Source: Myrmaecium sp. VS I D KN 1 (Eukaryota; Ascomycota; Dothideomycetes; Valsariales; Valsariaceae). From it: a stretch of 64,000 nt of DNA. The position numbers and the translations under genes were made by a program. The notes under the pieces are model-generated. The model made no database searches and was not told where the DNA came from. It saw nothing but the letters and a program-made list of their open reading frames with translations. The DNA is taken from the NCBI GenBank assembly GCA_019775845.1, contig JADQAV010000002.1, forward strand, positions 2,790,001-2,854,000. Reading direction: 5' to 3'. Below are positions 12,980 to 22,717 of the stretch, in pieces. Within the stretch, counting starts at the first letter, position 1, and every line of letters starts with the position of its first letter.

Positions 12980-13405
12980 GGGATGGCCTGTGGAAGAGGG
13001 AGCGACGTTGCTCCTCCATGGCGCGTTAGGCATGTCGAATAGCTACGCGGTAGAAACTTGGAGGAGGGAGTGGTCTCAGGAACGGAAGATGAAGTGCGAA
13101 AGCTCAAGTGGAAAAAGGGAAAGTGGACCTCATTGACCTTGTTGGTATCTGTCTTCGCCGTGGAGTGTAACGCTTGGAGGACGTCACCTCCGTTCAAGCT
13201 CCGCCTAATGTCTCTAAACCGTTACGGTCGTTATCGAGGGTCAAATTCCGAAGGCTCTCCGTGTACGCCTGTCCCACAGGCTAAGCAGCCTCTCGAGTCT
13301 GTCTCCACTCGGTTGTTCAGAGGAGGACATTTAATCCTCAGTCATTCGAGCCCTCACCTGCGCGCACAGGTTTCATACTATCCAAACACCAGTTTTCAAA
13401 GCACT
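12980..13405. other. Intergenic between convergent 3' ends
   Basis: Space between the SDR stop and the RRP41 stop on the other strand. It should hold both 3' UTRs. Nothing else is visible. Confidence 0.6.
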
Positions 13406-14215
13406 TCAACCGGATTCCACCATCTTCCTTCCATAGGCCCTCACCACATCGTCCAGCAACTTCTTGACCTGTTTACATCCGTCCACCGCCACGGCCAACA
13501 TGGGCTCCACCCGCTCTTGCTGCACGCGCGTCTCCATGATCAGAACGCTGACCTGATCGGTCGCGCCCAGGCAGCCGACCGTGAGGAACGGCAGCTCCTG
13601 CTCCTCCAAGCCGTTCAAATCGAGAAGCGGGTCGGCGGTGTCTTCCGTCGCCGTCGTGCTGCCGGCTGTGCAGGCGACCAGGTAATCCGACAGCGGTATG
13701 CCCGCAGAGATGAGTGCGAGGGTCGCAGCGTTGATGCAGGCGGCGAGGAGGGAGCCGTCCTGGGAGAGGATGTGGAGGCTAAGGAGGATGGTGCTGTGTG
13801 GGTAGAGGTGGGTGAGGATCGCTCCGCTGAATGCGGTTTGGAGCGTGTGTTGCATCTCCGCCGTGCGCCTGGATTAAAAAGGCATCAGAAGTCAGAGAAG
13901 GTGACATGACATTCTGCGACGGTGAACATACTTGTCTCCTCTTGCCCGCCGCTTCCTCTCCATGCCGCTGAACCCCGCAAAGCCGATCTCGACCTGCACC
14001 GTCGCGTCGTCGCGCGAACTGCCGCCCGCTCGCCCGCGTCCTTCGGAAGGTCCGGTGACGGTGCAGATGACCTTGGTGTTTCCCATCTCCAGGTAGCTGG
14101 ACCCGTCCGCGGCGGCTTGGGTGGAGATCTGGGCGTGGATGCGGCGGAGTTCGTTCCACCTCCGACCATCGAGGCGGAGGAGGGCTAAGGAGTAACTTGA
14201 TGTGTCCAGCGGCAT
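13406..14215 (-). CDS. RRP41: Exosome core subunit Rrp41 (Ski6), RNase PH-like
   Basis: Exon 1 is 14215-13932 and exon 2 is 13868-13406, joined across a 63-nt intron (GTATGT, ATCCAG) through GDK-RTAEM, giving 248 residues, close to yeast Ski6. The N-terminus carries the family block RLDGRRWNELRRI, then GSSYLEMGNTKVICTVTGP and the RNase PH core; the second half keeps DGSLLAACINAATLALISAGIP. Rrp41 pairs with Rrp45 in the six-subunit ring of the RNA exosome, which guides 3'-to-5' decay and processing of RNA in nucleus and cytoplasm. In fungi the ring is not catalytic. The gene is divergent from the Rad26L-like ATPase, with about 260 bp between starts. Confidence 0.94.
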
Positions 14216-14476
14216 TGTGTATGTGTAAATTGGGCGAGTGAGGTGGTAGAATGAGGAGGAAGGCGGCGATAATGTGTCGGGGATATGTATGTAGTGATAG
14301 AGTACCTTGAGGTATCGCTAGGGTCGCAGAAAATGTGAGGAGCGGGAGATCGACCGCTAGCGCGCTTGAAGCTCTCCGCAGCCGACGTCAACTTCCATTT
14401 CCTTCACCTGACCCCGCGCCACCGCGTTTCTCACGCTTTCACGTCGCCTCAGCAATGGAGCCGCTCAACAGCCACT
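14216..14476. promoter_or_regulatory. Shared divergent promoter of RRP41 and the Rad26L-like gene
   Basis: The two start codons face away from each other with about 260 bp between them, so both promoters must overlap here. No TATA box is visible. An ATG at 14455 in another frame lies near the plus-strand end and is discussed in the findings. Confidence 0.6.
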
Positions 14477-17400
14477 ATGAGCAGGATCCGGACAACTTCC
14501 TCGCGCGTTCGGGCGGACAAGTCAGTGGAGGAGAAGGTCAACGAGATGGAAGGGGAGGGTGACAGCAGCGATCTGGATATCACGAAAAGCACGCGTAAGG
14601 AGTTAATTGACCTGTCTCAGTACATAGATGGTAAGGTTGCCCACTGCAAACAAATCTTGAGCAGGTCGCTGAATCCTTGCGCAGAAGCCGTCGGAGGAGA
14701 TACAACAGATAGTAGCTTGACGGAGGCCGGAGACAGCCCCACGAATGATCCATCGCCTCGCAAACGTCGTCGCATGCACGACGTCCAGGATGCCGGCCAG
14801 CGTATAGAATGGTCTAGTGAAGACGATGCAGAGGCGGCTTATGCGGCCTTCAAGAACCGGAGAGCGGCGCAACGGAAAAAGATCGCCTCGGAGACGAAGA
14901 GGATCAGGGATCGAGTGCGCTCGTCCAAGAGCATTGTGGGCAAGAAGGAAAAGCGAGAGACCGTTGTGACCAAGAGGCGGCAGCGGGAATGGCGGGGCGA
15001 TGCGGTCGGCGACCTCGCGGACGACGAGGACCAGCTGGTGGACGAGACTTTACCGGATTACATCAAAGACCGCAAGGCGAAGTTTGAGCGGGCTCGAGAG
15101 AGACTCGGCGAACAGGGCTTGAAGCTGCCACCCGACTACGAAGACATCGAGTTCTCTGACGATGAGCGGATGGAGCACCTGAAAGAGAAACCGATCCTGA
15201 ACATGACTCCGACTGCACCGTACAAGGACATCCCACTGCCTTACTCCGCCGGCATCATCCCTGCGCCAATCGCACAATGGTTGCGAGACTACCAAGTCAA
15301 GGGAGCGGAATTCCTGCACGAGCTGTTTGTTTGGCAACGGGGCGGCATTCTAGGAGACGACATGGGCCTGGGCAAAACAATCCAGGTGATCTCCTTCCTC
15401 ACGGCAGCTTTCGGGAAAACGGGCGACGAGCGTGATGCGAAGCGGATGCGGAAGGTTCGACGGATGCACGATCGCCGCTGGTATCCGAAGGTCCTCATCA
15501 TTTGTCCCGGAGGCTTGATGCACAACTGGCAAGATGAACTGGAGCGCTGGGGGTGGTGGCAGCTCTATGTTTATCATGGCACTCCAGATGCCAAAGAGGC
15601 TGCTCTTCAGGCTGCTAGAAGTGGCCGTGCAGAAATCATGATCACCACGTATACGACCTACCGGATCAACAAGAGTGCGATCAACACCGTGGACTGGGAC
15701 TGCGTGATAGCGGACGAGTGTCACGCTATGAAGGGTCGAAGTTCTGAAACCGCGCAAGCCATGAATGATGTGAATGCTTTGTGTAGGATCGGACTCACCG
15801 GCACGGCGATTCAGAATAACTATGAAGAATTGTGGACGCTGCTTAATTGGACGAATCCTGGACGCTTCGGCTCGCTGGCGAGCTGGAAGCACTGCATTTC
15901 AGAACCTCTGCGAATAGGACAGTCTCACGACGCTACCCACGCGCAGCTTGCAGCGGCTCGCAAGACCGCGGAGAAGCTGGTCAAACATTTGCTCCCTCAG
16001 TTCTTCCTCCGGCGCATGAAGACCCTCATAGCCGATCAACTGCCCAAGAAGAGTGATCGCGTTGTCTTCTGCCCGCTCACGGACCTGCAAGCTCAAGCAT
16101 ACGAGAACTACATCGACGGAGACATCATTGAATACATCCGTACGTCATCAGAGGAGTGTCCCTGCGGCTCGGGACGGAAACGAGGATGGTGCTGTTACAT
16201 CCATATTCCAGGCCGTGGGAAGTGGCAGAACCATGTGTTCCCATCCATTGTGACGCTCCAGAAGATAGCGAATCACGTCGCCTTGCTCATTCCATCGGGT
16301 ACAGACTCTTCTGACAAACAGGCCAAGGACCTTGATCATCTCCAAATCGCGCTCCCGGACCAGTGGAAAGAGCTTTATCGCAACAAAGATAGCATCATGC
16401 ATTATGCAGATGCGTCCTTCTGCGGAAAGTGGCGAGTCCTCAAGCGATTGCTTCAGTTCTGGCACGCTGCTGGTGATAAAGTGCTGGTGTTCAGCCATTC
16501 CGTGCGGCTGTTGAAGATGCTACAGATCTTGTTTTCCACTTCTACTACATATAACGTCTCCTATCTCGATGGGGCCATGTCTTACGACGACCGTTCAAAA
16601 GCTGTTGCCGAGTACAACTCCGATCCAAGGCAGTTTGTCTTTCTCATTTCCACGAAAGCCGGGGGTGTTGGGTTGAATATCACGTCTGCCAACAAGGTCG
16701 TTGTGGTCGATCCTAATTGGAATCCGGCGTATGATCTTCAAGCCCAAGATCGCGCGTATCGGATTGGCCAACATCGGAATGTCGATGTCTTCCGCTTGGT
16801 CAGCGCCGGTACGATCGAAGAGATTGTCTATGCGCGACAGATCTACAAGCAGCAGCAAGCGAATATTGGCTACAATGCAAGCTCGGAGCGTCGATACTTC
16901 AAAGGCGTGCAAAATCAGAAGGAGAAGAAGGGCGAGATTTTTGGGTTGAAGAACCTCTTTGGATATCAAGGTGAAGGAGTTGTCCTGAAGGACATTGTTA
17001 ACAAAACGAACATCGCAGAGACCCGAGCCGGGGTGCAGGTCATCGGCTTAGACGGGGATGCCTCGCAGTTCGACGACGAATTCCACGGCGTCCTGGCAGG
17101 CGATCACGAGAACGCCGCCATGTCCCAGGTCGCTGCCCTCGTCGCCGAGGGCGAGGATCCCCTCGCCGAGAAGCAAGTCAAACCCAAACACCGGTCCGCG
17201 TCGGGCAAATCGGACCCCATCCAGGCCATCCTCGCCGGGGCCGGCGTCCACTACACGCACGAGAACTCCGAGGTCATCGGCACGTCCAAGATCGAGGAGA
17301 AGCTCTCCCGAAACGCGCTCGAGCTCGGCAACGATCTCGACATGATCGGCCGGCACGTGTTCGCGGAATCGCAGTCGCAGGTCGACGGTGGTGGTGGTAG

Positions 17401-17701
17401 TGGTGGTGGTGGTGCGTCGTCGTCGTCGGAGCGGCCGCGGCTGGACTTGGACCGTGACGGCATCGAGTGGGGCGACAGCGATTTGGAGGACGGGAGTCAG
17501 CACGTTCGCTGGAAGTTTAAGCCGCCTGAGGACGTTCGGAGGAGGCAGTTCTGCACCATGGCGAAGACCTTTGGGTTTGAGGATCCGACGCAGTTCGCCC
17601 TGGTCGTGGAAGGGTGGACGCAGGAGCAGAGACGGAATTGCTTGGATAAGTTTTACCGGAGGAGGAGGAGGAAGGTCATCGGGAAGAAGGAGGAGGAGTG
17701 A
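14477..17701 (+). CDS. SNF2-family ATPase, Rad26L/ERCC6L2-like
   Basis: A single open frame gives 1074 residues from the ATG at 14477; an in-frame ATG at 14366 would add 37. The SNF2 N-lobe starts at about residue 270 with LRDYQVKGAEFL. Walker A is DDMGLGKT (about 294-301), the Walker B box reads DECH (about 412), and TGTAIQNNYEELW is motif III-IV. Between the lobes, near residue 560, lies a CPCGSGRKRGWCC cluster that could bind zinc. The C-lobe runs about 663-790 with SHSVRLLKML, STKAGGVGLN and AYRIGQ. This layout fits the fungal Rad26-like/ERCC6L2 group, linked to DNA repair and transcription-coupled processes. The last 150 residues carry Gly and Ser runs and a basic tail. The start is uncertain. 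Confidence 0.88.
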   Translation: MSRIRTTSSRVRADKSVEEKVNEMEGEGDSSDLDITKSTRKELIDLSQYIDGKVAHCKQILSRSLNPCAEAVGGDTTDSSLTEAGDSPTNDPSPRKRRRMHDVQDAGQRIEWSSEDDAEAAYAAFKNRRAAQRKKIASETKRIRDRVRSSKSIVGKKEKRETVVTKRRQREWRGDAVGDLADDEDQLVDETLPDYIKDRKAKFERARERLGEQGLKLPPDYEDIEFSDDERMEHLKEKPILNMTPTAPYKDIPLPYSAGIIPAPIAQWLRDYQVKGAEFLHELFVWQRGGILGDDMGLGKTIQVISFLTAAFGKTGDERDAKRMRKVRRMHDRRWYPKVLIICPGGLMHNWQDELERWGWWQLYVYHGTPDAKEAALQAARSGRAEIMITTYTTYRINKSAINTVDWDCVIADECHAMKGRSSETAQAMNDVNALCRIGLTGTAIQNNYEELWTLLNWTNPGRFGSLASWKHCISEPLRIGQSHDATHAQLAAARKTAEKLVKHLLPQFFLRRMKTLIADQLPKKSDRVVFCPLTDLQAQAYENYIDGDIIEYIRTSSEECPCGSGRKRGWCCYIHIPGRGKWQNHVFPSIVTLQKIANHVALLIPSGTDSSDKQAKDLDHLQIALPDQWKELYRNKDSIMHYADASFCGKWRVLKRLLQFWHAAGDKVLVFSHSVRLLKMLQILFSTSTTYNVSYLDGAMSYDDRSKAVAEYNSDPRQFVFLISTKAGGVGLNITSANKVVVVDPNWNPAYDLQAQDRAYRIGQHRNVDVFRLVSAGTIEEIVYARQIYKQQQANIGYNASSERRYFKGVQNQKEKKGEIFGLKNLFGYQGEGVVLKDIVNKTNIAETRAGVQVIGLDGDASQFDDEFHGVLAGDHENAAMSQVAALVAEGEDPLAEKQVKPKHRSASGKSDPIQAILAGAGVHYTHENSEVIGTSKIEEKLSRNALELGNDLDMIGRHVFAESQSQVDGGGGSGGGGASSSSERPRLDLDRDGIEWGDSDLEDGSQHVRWKFKPPEDVRRRQFCTMAKTFGFEDPTQFALVVEGWTQEQRRNCLDKFYRRRRRKVIGKKEEE

Positions 17702-17718
17702 GTGAGTGAGTGAGTGAG
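17699..17718. repeat. (TGAG)n tetranucleotide run across the stop codon
   Basis: About five TGAG units begin at the stop of the Rad26L-like gene. The run places several TGA triplets after the stop, in more than one frame. Confidence 0.8.
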
Positions 17719-18079
17719 GACGTGGCTGTCCTCTTTCCTGCTTGATTCTGTGGGGCTTCTACTACAGCTCTTTCGACTTTTGGTGTGCATCACGATACCC
17801 CTGTATACATCTACTACTTACTACGACGATTTAAACAAAACACTTTTTTCTATCCAGTCGTAAAAGTGTTGGGCTGCTGGGAAACTCCCCGCGAATCTGA
17901 GAAATCAAGCGGCATTCTTGGAGGGAAGGTGTCCGGCCCTTCTCCTCAGATCCTGTTTTCGCCAATAATCATCAGCTCCTTGTGCTGCAGATCACAGCCT
18001 CGAAAGAGGTCAAAAAGCAAAGGTCACACACGCAACGCCATCCAGTGCGTTGCGAACGTGACGGAGGATTGACAAAAAA
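17702..18079. other. Intergenic: 3' UTR of the ATPase gene
   Basis: Nothing coding is supported between the ATPase stop and tRNA-Lys. Bases 18074-18079 are the pol III terminator of the tRNA. Confidence 0.6.
18074..18079 (-). terminator. Pol III terminator of tRNA-Lys
   Basis: On the minus strand a run of six T follows the acceptor stem directly; the first T may serve as the discriminator base. Confidence 0.75.
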
Positions 18080-18160
18080 GCCGGATGCGGGACTCGAACC
18101 CGCAACCTTGAGGTGAATCTTCATAAGAGCCACACGCTCTACCGATTGAGCTAACCCGGC
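18080..18160 (-). tRNA. tRNA-Lys (anticodon CTT) with a 9-nt intron
   Basis: The minus strand folds as a tRNA. The acceptor GCCGGGT pairs with ATCCGGC, the D arm is GCTC/GAGC, and the T arm is GCGGG-TTCGAGT-CCCGC. The anticodon loop reads CTCTTA, so the anticodon is CTT and decodes AAG. Between positions 37 and 38 there are nine extra bases (18115-18123), the canonical site for eukaryotic tRNA introns. Without them the mature tRNA is 72 nt. The anticodon stem TGTGG/CCTCA has one T-T mismatch in the middle. Confidence 0.92.
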
Positions 18161-19825
18161 CGATTGATGCGATCGAGAGGTGGAACTGGACCGCCTGATC
18201 GATGGGAAGTTGTTTGCTTGTTCGGTTTATAACGAGCTGCACGGAGTGGCTTCTGCGTGGGACATGGGGATAGGAGGTTCGACGGTGAGGATGCGGTGAG
18301 TGGATACGCCGATCCCTTTTTTGTGAGATGGAGTCCGTTGTGGGCAAAAGTCTTTCCAGGGTCAGGGGTCCATGGGTTGTTGGATCGATCGAAGAAAGGG
18401 ACATGGATGCCCGCGCGCCTCCGGTCTATAGGCTCCCAGCCGAAAGGCTGAGATTGAATTCGGGTGATTATCAATGGAAATTTGCAGCCTCTGGAGAGAA
18501 TTGGCCATTGACAACTTGAGGTTATTTCAGTCATATCAGGTTGCGCTGGTGCAGAGATATTCGCTCATCAGGCAATTCTGGGTACGTGGGTTGCGCTTTC
18601 CGGCTGTGTTTCATGAGGAAGCTGGCCATGGTCAACTGGTACACGGAAGGACGTTTCGAGGTCATGTCAGAAGATGGGCCATTTTGATTTACCCCTGTTG
18701 GCTTTCAGAGGCCATTGTTACTTCTTATTTCTCATATTTAGTCCAATAAATTGGTGTGGTGGGTGTTTATTTAGTTTTGCGGTTTTTCTATCTTCCTTTT
18801 TCTCGATCTGTAAAAATGTCGATATGATCGGGTAGATTGTCCCATGCTAGGATTATTCAACGTACAGAACTTCTTTTGTATGCCATTCAGACAATTATGT
18901 ATCATCTGGGAACAGTCAATCAAAGACAGTGGGAGAGTTCTTTGTCTAAGGTATGGTATACTTGGTCTACTACCGTTCAAGATCAGTATAGTCAATCGTC
19001 TTGTCTGTCTGCCCTTGGGATGGCAGGCCGCCTTTTCAAAGTCTGGACAAAAAGCAATCTTGCACAAGAGGGCATGTGGCAGACCATATGATATGTTTAT
19101 AATGATATATTGAAGCTCTATGAGAAGTCTACGGGATGTCGGTACGCAAGGAGTCCCACTCTTGGTTGTATCTCCAAGGAGTGAAGAATGAGAACTATGA
19201 AGGTCCGTTTTTGGTCTTGCAACATTGTAACCCAGCCCACAGCCCAGCCCAGCGCAAGACGCGCATGGAAAGGACTGCTCTTCCAGAGGAAGAACTTGTG
19301 AACACCCTCGAAGGTAAAGTGACTGGTTGGAACATTGCTGAGGGATGATTGAGCGGAGGTTTCCTACAGGGATGTCGTCCATCGATGAAAGATGCTGTAC
19401 AGATGGAGTATGAAAGGTGGAAGGAAGCGCAGCTTCTACTAGTGACCATGGCAGACTCAACTGGAGAAGTCCTCTCTCCAGCCTGCAGCTTGCAGTTTTG
19501 AGGCTGCCATACACTCCTGCAACGTTTGAAGGGTGAAGTTGGTCGTTCGTTCGTCGAGGAAATTTTCCCTCGAGCAGGGGGTCCTGTGCTGCCATCTCTT
19601 GGCGCGCTAGTCGAAGCTCTGACATGCCGAACTTCTGGCTGCCCTCGCTCGCCTCGTCTTCGTCTTCTCCCAGATCACCACCTTGCATCTTCTATCGTAT
19701 CCATTACCTTTGCGCCTGCCCTTGCAGAACTCCCCAGATCTTCCTTCTCCCGCACCGCGCCGTAGTCGGGAGCAACCGATAGACCTCCACACTGGCAGTT
19801 CAGCAAAGGCGCACTCCACGCAAGC
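18161..19825. other. Long gap without a recognised gene
   Basis: About 1.7 kb between tRNA-Lys and the BuGZ homologue. Base use is less G/C-rich than in the neighbouring genes. I recognise no protein or structural RNA. A 305-codon minus-strand open frame is listed separately. The final 200 bp are C/T-rich and should be the promoter and leader of the next gene. Confidence 0.5.
18771..19688 (-). other. Unrecognised 305-codon open frame, doubtful as a gene
   Basis: A continuous minus-strand frame of 305 codons ends about 140 bp upstream of, and divergent from, the BuGZ homologue. The conceptual protein begins with an acidic stretch, then is rich in Ser, Leu, Cys and Pro with no domain, repeat, signal peptide or membrane segment I can name. 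Plus-strand open frames of 84-89 codons overlap it, and its codon use does not show the G/C-ending bias of neighbours. It may be a chance frame in low-stop sequence, a lineage-specific gene or a non-coding transcript. Confidence 0.15.
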
Positions 19826-21113
19826 ATGTCGACCAAGAAGCGCGGCCACCGCACCCTGGAGGAATTCCTCGAGCGACCCTGGTGCTATTACTGTGAGCGG
19901 GACTTCGATGACCAGAAGATCTTGGTCAACCATCAGCGCCAAAAGCACTTCAAATGTCACAACTGCACTCGTCGTCTCAACACCGCCGGAGGTACGTCAA
20001 GTGAATCTTCTAATTGGGCGCCTAGACACTGACTCCCTCCCAGGACTGTCGGTCCACATGGCCCAAGTGCATAAGGAGACTCTGGAAAAGATCGACGATG
20101 CGCTTCCCGGCCGCGAGAAGCCGGATGCTGCCGAAGTCTTTGGTATGGTCGGAATCCCAGAAGATGCTGTCCATCAGTACGAGATGAAGGCGCGTGCCAG
20201 ATTTGCAGAGGAAAACCCCCAAGGTCTCCAAGGGAGCCGCAATGGCAGCCAGCCTGGATCCAAACGCCCCAAGCTAGATATGGCTTTGCTCAAGCAGCAG
20301 ATCGCGGCGCGCAAAGCAGCGAAGCAAGCCGGAGAGCAAGGTCAGGCGTCGAGCAAAGAATCAACTCCTGCTGCACCAAGCCCGAATCCAATGGTGAGTA
20401 GCCCCAGTAGACTCCCCCTCAAGTTCTCTCTTTGGTAACGTTCGCGGAAGCCCGCGTATCCTGTTCAGCAAGCAAGTCCTCCCCCGGCCATGTATGGCCA
20501 GCCTTACGCCGCGCCTGCTCCCTTCCCTGGTGCTCCTCAGCCCTATGGGCAGCCCGCATATCCACTCGCTCCACAGCAGCCTCCAATGCCTTGGTTCAAT
20601 GGCGCCACGGGTGTTCCTCCCGTGCCCGGTATGCCCGGTCTACCAGCCGCACCGCTTGGGATGCCCTATGGATATCCACCACCCGTCTCCTCAGTTTCCC
20701 CACCGGTCGGCCACGGTTACGGTATCCCGCCACAGCCAACAGGTCTCCCCGCGCGTCCATCCTTCTCTGCCCCGCAGACTAACTCGCCAGCACCTGCTGC
20801 TAATTCTACACCCACTGCTGCAGCTGAGTCTAAACCCGCCCAGTCAACTTCTGATAAAGCTGAAAAGGCTGATAAGGCCGAGAACGCTACGAAAGCGGGG
20901 AATGCGCCGGCGGCTGCACCAGAGAAGAGGGCTAAGAAAGAAACAAGACTTGTTTACAGTGATGATAAGTTATCGCCGGAAGAGAAGATGGCTCAACTTC
21001 CTAGATACGCCTACACTCCTCCGCGTCGTGATGAGACGGTCCTGGGCCCCGTTGAAGGAGCAGTGACTGGAGTTGTTGCAGGCCCTGACGACGTTGTCGA
21101 TCGACAAGGATAG
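19826..21113 (+). CDS. BuGZ/ZNF207-type C2H2 zinc-finger protein
   Basis: Exons 19826-19991, 20044-20393 and 20469-21113 give 386 residues. Both introns have GT/AG ends (GTACGT, with CTGAC before CCCAG; GTGAGT with TTCAG). The N-terminus holds two linked C2H2 fingers: [11 protein letters not shown] with its His pair, then [10 protein letters not shown] and the [12 protein letters not shown] helix. This is the ZNF207/BuGZ signature and is followed by the conserved ALPGR and GMVGIPED blocks. A helical Lys/Ala-rich segment follows, then a low-complexity region dominated by Pro, Gly, Tyr and Gln (about 175-270), which in animal BuGZ supports phase separation. Near the C-terminus [15 protein letters not shown] resembles the animal Bub3-binding region. 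The animal protein stabilises Bub3 on kinetochores and binds spliceosomes; the fungal role is inferred. Confidence 0.85.
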
Positions 21114-22020
21114 CTGATCGATCACTATCTCGAGCGCGGAAAACTTGGCCTAGTCCTGGACGATGACGGGTTCGAGCGTACACTGGACCGAGCCGAGCAG
21201 TGTTGATCATGAAGGGGACATGATCAAGGCTCTGCATGAAGCAGCTAAGTTCGCTGGACTACTGGCTTAAGAAGCTTCAACCTCACGACACTTCAGGCGT
21301 TGATTCTTTATTTTTTTTACCGGCACGGCGTGGCGGAGTTAACTGGACGATCTGTGATTTGCACCGGCGTATGACGCATTCGGCATGAAAGGGATCGAGC
21401 TTATCTGTAGGTCCAGGGATTGGTGAGTGTGGCTCTACTTCGTCTCTATGTGCCTTATATTCTTTGAGCGAACTGAGCAGTGACTCGAACTCAACTCCTG
21501 TCTCATGCGACCGCGGCGAGTCTCTCATCTAAGTGGGTTCTAAGTAAGTCCACGACGGTTGGTCTCCTTTTTGTAATTATAGCATATTCTTCCCTCTGCA
21601 CGGCTCCACAGCTCAGAGCCTTGGGTGAGCAGCGATGGGCTATATGAAGGATCTCCAGCAGGGAAACGGGATTGATGAAATGCGCGTTCGTATTTTAGTT
21701 ACCGAAAACTACCAGCATATACAGAGCGGAGAAATCTATATATATCTATTATAATTCTTAGTGCCTTCGTAACTGTCCACTGGCAGGTAGGATTAACTGA
21801 AAACCTGGAAATAGCTGCTGCGAGTATGTGCTGCTACGAGAATTTATGTGCATGTTCCCATGAGGTTGGACACTTGAAGTCGCCCCGCCAAGACACGACG
21901 TTGAACCCCACTACTATCTAGGAGTACCAGCAACCTGGAGTCTCTCCGGCTCCCAGCTTCGCGACCGACCAACGCCTGCAACCTCTCTCCCACTCGAACC
22001 CCGAACCCACACCCCCAAAC
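21114..22020. other. Intergenic
   Basis: No gene is supported. A minus-strand 81-codon frame (21528-21283) with an ATG start has unremarkable composition and no recognised motif, so it is not called. The run ATATATATCTATTATAAT near 21737-21755 is A/T-rich. The last 150 bp are the likely Y14 promoter and leader. Confidence 0.5.
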
Positions 22021-22717
22021 ATGGCAGACGCCGACATGGACATCGACCCTCCCGCTCCGGCCGCCGCTGGGGGCGACAACAACAACAACATTGCCGGTGC
22101 CGCGGCCAAGGGCGACGAGCCCCGCACGCAGGCGGGCGCGGTCGCGGTGCGGTCGATCGAAGGGTGGATCCTGATCGCGACGAACGTGCACGAGGAGGCG
22201 TCGGAGGAGGATGTGCTGGATGTGTTCGGGGAGTTTGGCGAGGTGAAGAATTGTCATTTGAATTTGGATCGACGGACGGGGTATGTGAAGGTAGGTCACG
22301 TCCTCATTCCCTCATTCGTCTCGGCCTGAGCGAGCGCTGTTTTGGCATTGCGGAGAGAGAGGGGGGAGAGAGACATCGTGAGGAATGGATATGAGCTGAC
22401 TGCTTTCTCTGTGCGTCCTCTCGTAGGGCTACGCGCTGATCGAGTACGCGACGCTGGACGAGGCCAAGGCCGCGATCGAGGGGGCCAACAACACCAAGCT
22501 GATGGACCAGACGATCGCGGTCGACTTCGCCTTCGTCCGGCCGCCGCCGTCCAACGCCCGGCAGAACCACCACCAGCAGGGTCGCGGCGGGGCGGGCCGC
22601 CGCGAGAGCCACCCCAAGGCGAGGAATCGGAGTCGCAGCCGCAGCCGCAGCCCGGATGCGGGGAGTCGCGCGGGCGGTCGGGATGAGGAGGATGAGGGGG
22701 ATGAGGATATTGCGTGA
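22021..22717 (+). CDS. Y14: Y14 (RBM8A) RNA-binding protein of the exon junction complex
   Basis: Exons 22021-22290 and 22427-22717, split by a 136-nt intron (GTAGGT, CGTAG), give 186 residues. A single RRM covers about 48-130. It opens with the family hallmark [16 protein letters not shown], contains [21 protein letters not shown] (the intron falls between VK and GY) and ends VDFAFVRPP. That profile is specific to Y14 rather than other RRMs. The N-terminus is acidic and Ala/Gly-rich with an Asn run; the tail is Arg/Ser-rich with RSRSRSRSP, then acidic. Y14 binds Mago as a dimer in the exon junction complex, marking spliced mRNA for export, localisation and decay. Filamentous fungi keep this complex although budding yeast lost it. 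Confidence 0.93.

Noticed and set aside
21283-21528. 81-codon minus frame with ATG
   Set aside because: Looks mildly protein-like, but no homologue is recalled and no second exon could be joined with confidence.
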